DNA of 64,000 bases from Alviniconcha marisindica (lineage: Eukaryota > Mollusca > Gastropoda > Provannidae). Below the pieces are notes generated by a model. It made no database searches. It was given only the letters and a program-made list of their open reading frames with translations, and was not told where the DNA came from. The stretch covers positions 249,501 to 313,500 of the forward strand of contig JABMCL010003257.1 in NCBI GenBank assembly GCA_018857735.1, in the 5' to 3' direction. Positions 61,370-64,000 of this stretch are shown here, one piece after another. Position numbers and translations under genes: made by a program. Each line of letters starts with the position of its first letter. Position 1 is the first letter of the stretch.

Positions 61370-63245
61370 GTGTGCAGAGGCAGTTTAAAGTTTCCATGCA
61401 ACCCCAGTGACACTGAGAGTGAGACAAGATGTCTCAGACAGCTGTGCAGCAAACGACATCCATGACCAACGCTAACAGTGCAGTCATGATGCAGACAATG
61501 CCAGATGATGCGGGACGGGGTGGGTAATGAAGATGACAATGATCTGGTGATGTTGGTTGTGATGATGGTGATGATGGTCTTCTTCTTTTTTTGTACTGGT
61601 GATGATGTTGTTGATCATGATGTTAGTGAATAATATATATTGTGAAGATTATGCTCTTAAGGTACATTTTTGTATACAACAGACTTGTCACAGGATTTGC
61701 ACTTTCTTTTTTTTAACTTCGGAAAATAGTTGATTTTTACAACAAAAATTAAACAAGCTTTTTTCAAGCTTTTTCCTTGACAGACATCTCCCCATCCCCA
61801 CCCCCACACCCCCAAAGAGTCTTGAAAGATTGTGAAATTTAACCAGTATTGTGAAGACCTGATACTGAGGAAACTGGAAGGAGCCAGACATTTTACTAGT
61901 AGTATGAGGGTCTTATGCTGGGGGTTTCCCCAGCATGGTCCTGCTATTTTTCATACTTACATTAAATTGTAACAGGAGGAAGGAGGACATTACATGAAAA
62001 TGTTCACTCCAAGGCCGCAGCAGATGAACAGAACTTTCTTCTTTATTCATGTGTAGTTGTGGTGCCATTTTTTGCTTTAGGGTAAAAAGCCCCCCCAAAA
62101 TCAGTCATAACTGTGTACAGTATGCACATGTGAAGTCTGTCATGAATGCCAGTGTCGCTTGTGTGTTACTGACATAAGTTCCTTCAGTGATGGCATGATG
62201 TTGTTTTACCATTGTGATGAGCTGTCACTTTCACTAGTTTCAGCAATGATCTGTCTGAACCACTGATAAGCTGTTGTCAATGGTCATGCATCAGTGTAAC
62301 TGATGATGGGTCGGTTCCAGTGATGAAGATCTGTCATTTTCACTGGTTTCAGCAATGATCTGTCTGAACCACTGATAGACTGACATTGTTAGTGGTCATG
62401 CATCAGTGTAACTGATGGGTCAGTTCCAGTGATGATGAGCTGTCACTACTTTTGTTTGGTCTGCAGTCAAATGTCGTGTATCAGTGTAACTGATGATGTG
62501 TCAGTTCCAGTGGTGATGGTCTGTCACTACTTTTGTTTGGTCTGCAGTCAAATGTCGTGTATCAGTGTAACTGATTATGTGTCAGTTCCAGTGTTGATGG
62601 TCTGTCACTACTTTTGTTTGGTCTGTAGTCAAATGTCAGTGTATCAGTGTAACTGATGATGTGTCAGTTCCAGTGGTGATGGTCTGTCACTACTTTTGTT
62701 TGGTCTGCAGTCGAATGTCGTGTATCAGTGTAACTGATGATGTGTCAGTTCCAGCGGTGATGGTCTGTCACTACTTTTGTTTGGTCTGTAGTCAAATGTC
62801 ATGTATCAGTGTAACTGATATTGTGTCAGTTCCATTGGTGATTGTCTGTCACTACTTTTGTTTGGTCTGTAGTCAAATGTAATGTATCAGTGTAACTGAT
62901 GATGTGTCAGTTCCATTGATATAATGGTCTGTCACTACTTTTGTTTGGTCTGTGGTCAAATGTCATGTATCAGTGTAACTGATGATGTCAGTTCCAGCGG
63001 TGATGGTCTGTCACGACTTTTGTTTGGTCTGCAGTCAAACTGCCTCAGTTGCGTTCAAGCATGGAGGTAGATCGCAGCAAGCCGTTGCCAACATCGCTGC
63101 AAAGTGACTTCATCCCAGACGATGTTCTCTTCGCCCTCACCCAGCCGCCCATGGCCAGGGACAAACTGGGACCGCCGACTCGAACCAGAAACCTCTCCAC
63201 ATCCATGGTAACCTGTCCATCATCAGTCTTAGTATCTATCTGTCT

Positions 63246-63324
<79 letters not shown>

Positions 63325-63329
63325 GTCTG

Positions 63330-63365
<36 letters not shown>

Positions 63366-63555
63366 CCCCTCCCTTCCTCTCTCTGTCTCTGTCTCTGTCT
63401 CTTTCTCTCTCTCTGTGTCTGTCTGTCTGTCTGCTTCTCTGTCTGTCTTCTGTCTGTCTCTCTTCTGTCTGTCTGTCTGTCTTGTCTGTCTGTCTCTCTC
63501 TGTCTCCTCTGTCTCTCTCTGTCTCTCTTCTCTGTCTCTTCTTCTCTCTCTTTCT

Positions 63556-63609
<54 letters not shown>

Positions 63610-63901
63610 AGTCGCTTTCTCTGTCTCACTCCATCTGTCTCTGTCTTAATACATTAGCTTTATGCAGTTTATAATTTTGGAAGGGGGAAGAGGAATATAG
63701 GTAACCAGCATTGTACACTCACTGTTTAATCAGTTCAGGCTGTAGAGGGAAGAGGAATGGAGGTAACTAGCATTGTACACTCACTGTTTAATCATTTCAG
63801 GCACTGGCCCGCCCACCAGCAGCCAACGTGTGGAGTCACAAACGGCGAGACAAGTTCAAACACCTCCTGGACTCAACCACTTGCAGCTGTGGGGCTGGAA
63901 A
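61370..63901 (+). CDS. unrecognised gene, 5' part (three exons), leaves the window
   Basis: Exons 61370-61519 (ATG at 61429), 63035-63207 and 63801-63901, GT-AG junctions, phases 1, 0 and 2 agreeing. At least 121 codons. The protein begins MSQTAVQQTTSMTNANSA, Ser/Thr/Gln/Met-rich; the middle has DFIPDDVLFALTQPPM and LGPPTRTRN; then NVWSHKRRDKFKHLLD and a CSCGAGK end at the last donor. An in-frame stop lies just before the ATG. I do not recognise a family and see no signal peptide or membrane span. SURF1 is the vertebrate neighbour at this place but nothing here resembles it. Confidence 0.72.
61429..61519 (+). CDS. unrecognised gene, first coding exon
   Basis: 30 codons and one base after a 59-base 5' UTR part; donor GTGGGT. 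Confidence 0.65.
61520..62130. other. intron DNA, nothing recognised
   Basis: Non-repetitive apart from short GATGATG stretches. No coding exon seen. Confidence 0.4.
62140..63034 (+). repeat. 81-bp minisatellite copied from the exon 63035 acceptor
   Basis: About eight good units from 62440 plus degenerate older ones from about 62140. Each unit has TTTTGTTTGGTCTGCAG|TCAAATG; the true junction is TTTTGTTTGGTCTGCAG|TCAAACTG. The rest of the unit is TATCAGTGTAACTGATGATG and TGTCAGTTCCAGTGGTGATG. Confidence 0.92.
63035..63207 (+). CDS. unrecognised gene, second coding exon
   Basis: Acceptor GGTCTGCAG, donor GTAACC; open through the whole exon with DFIPDDVLFALTQPPMARDK. Confidence 0.8.
63250..63620. 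repeat. (CT)n/(CTGT)n microsatellite
   Basis: CT runs with CTGT tetranucleotides, starting about 40 bases after the donor at 63208. Confidence 0.96.
63688..63800 (+). repeat. two-copy duplication of the exon 63801 acceptor region
   Basis: GTAACCAGCATTGTACACTC..TTTAATCAGTTCAGG is repeated 61 bases later as GTAACTAGCATTG..TTTAATCATTTCAGG, the latter being the real acceptor. Confidence 0.9.
63801..63901 (+). CDS. unrecognised gene, third coding exon
   Basis: Acceptor ATCATTTCAG, donor GTAAGC; encodes ALARPPAANVWSHKRRDKF and on to CSCGAGK. Confidence 0.8.
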
Positions 63902-63918
63902 GTAAGCACTGTTCTCTG

Positions 63919-63924
<6 letters not shown>

Positions 63925-63973
<49 letters not shown>

Positions 63974-63992
63974 TGTCTGTCTGTCTGTCTGT
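63925..63992. repeat. (CCTG)n(GTCT)n microsatellite
   Basis: About 13 CCTG units followed by five GTCT units at the window end. Confidence 0.95.
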
Positions 63993-64000
63993 GTCCTGCT

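Noticed and set aside
59100..63901. SURF1 as the plus-strand neighbour of SURF2
   Set aside because: The order would fit vertebrates, but none of the three coding exons looks like SURF1 and there are no membrane segments.

Overview
This is a eukaryotic nuclear window, most likely from a mollusc and probably a gastropod. The taxon is an inference from three things: split genes with GT-AG introns and short conserved exons, tRNA-headed SINE-like repeats and MITEs, and a secreted four-EF-hand protein of a kind common in molluscs. There are no bacterial-style operons. Most of the window is tandem repeat (mono- to tetranucleotide runs and 18-85 bp minisatellites), so nearly all long open frames are repeat translations and not genes.

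I could assemble six gene models exon by exon, with splice sites and reading phase agreeing. (1) The 3' portion of ZNHIT6/BCD1 (minus, 729-1348, leaving the window on the left). (2) A complete PTPA/PPP2R4, the PP2A phosphatase activator (plus, 2373-16395, 10 exons, 355 codons). (3) A complete small secreted four-EF-hand protein (minus, 28125 down to 21582, 5 exons, 157 codons). (4) A GT10 alpha-1,3-fucosyltransferase-like type II membrane enzyme (plus, 39137-45308, 3 coding exons, 424 codons if one intron uses a GC donor). (5) A complete SURF2 (minus, 59036 down to 50214, 6 exons, 242 codons). (6) The start of an unrecognised plus-strand gene (61429 to beyond the window), possibly with a non-coding first exon at about 59100-59153 that shares a divergent promoter with SURF2.

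Between and inside the genes are interspersed repeats: a palindromic MITE family (33088-33445, 54305-54575, 60175-60470, half copy 3915-4082), a second TIR element (43127-43677), two opposite copies of a tRNA-headed SINE of about 400 bp (12732-13131 and 18307-18725), a short SINE family with a shared core (12478-12655, 29500-29682, 34166-34350, 42636-42860), a short 3'-tail-like repeat ending in AATAAA (5823-6120, 14886-15070, 32315-32415) and LINE relics (2666-2767, 36486-36740).

The most striking observation is window-wide. Many of the minisatellites are amplified copies of exon edges. In at least eight places, in five different genes, a tandem array lies directly against a splice site (once against a stop codon). 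Each repeat unit contains the splice signal or stop region plus the adjoining few to tens of exon bases, and the array always grows into the non-coding side. Examples are PTPA exon 7 acceptor (11 copies) and exon 8 donor (9 extra copies of 33 bp), EF-hand exon 3 and 4 donors and exon 5 acceptor (about 43 copies of 30 bp), fucosyltransferase exon 3 acceptor and stop region, SURF2 exon 2 acceptor, and exon 3 acceptor of the unrecognised gene. The result is introns carrying long rows of decoy splice sites. I do not know a described system of this kind.
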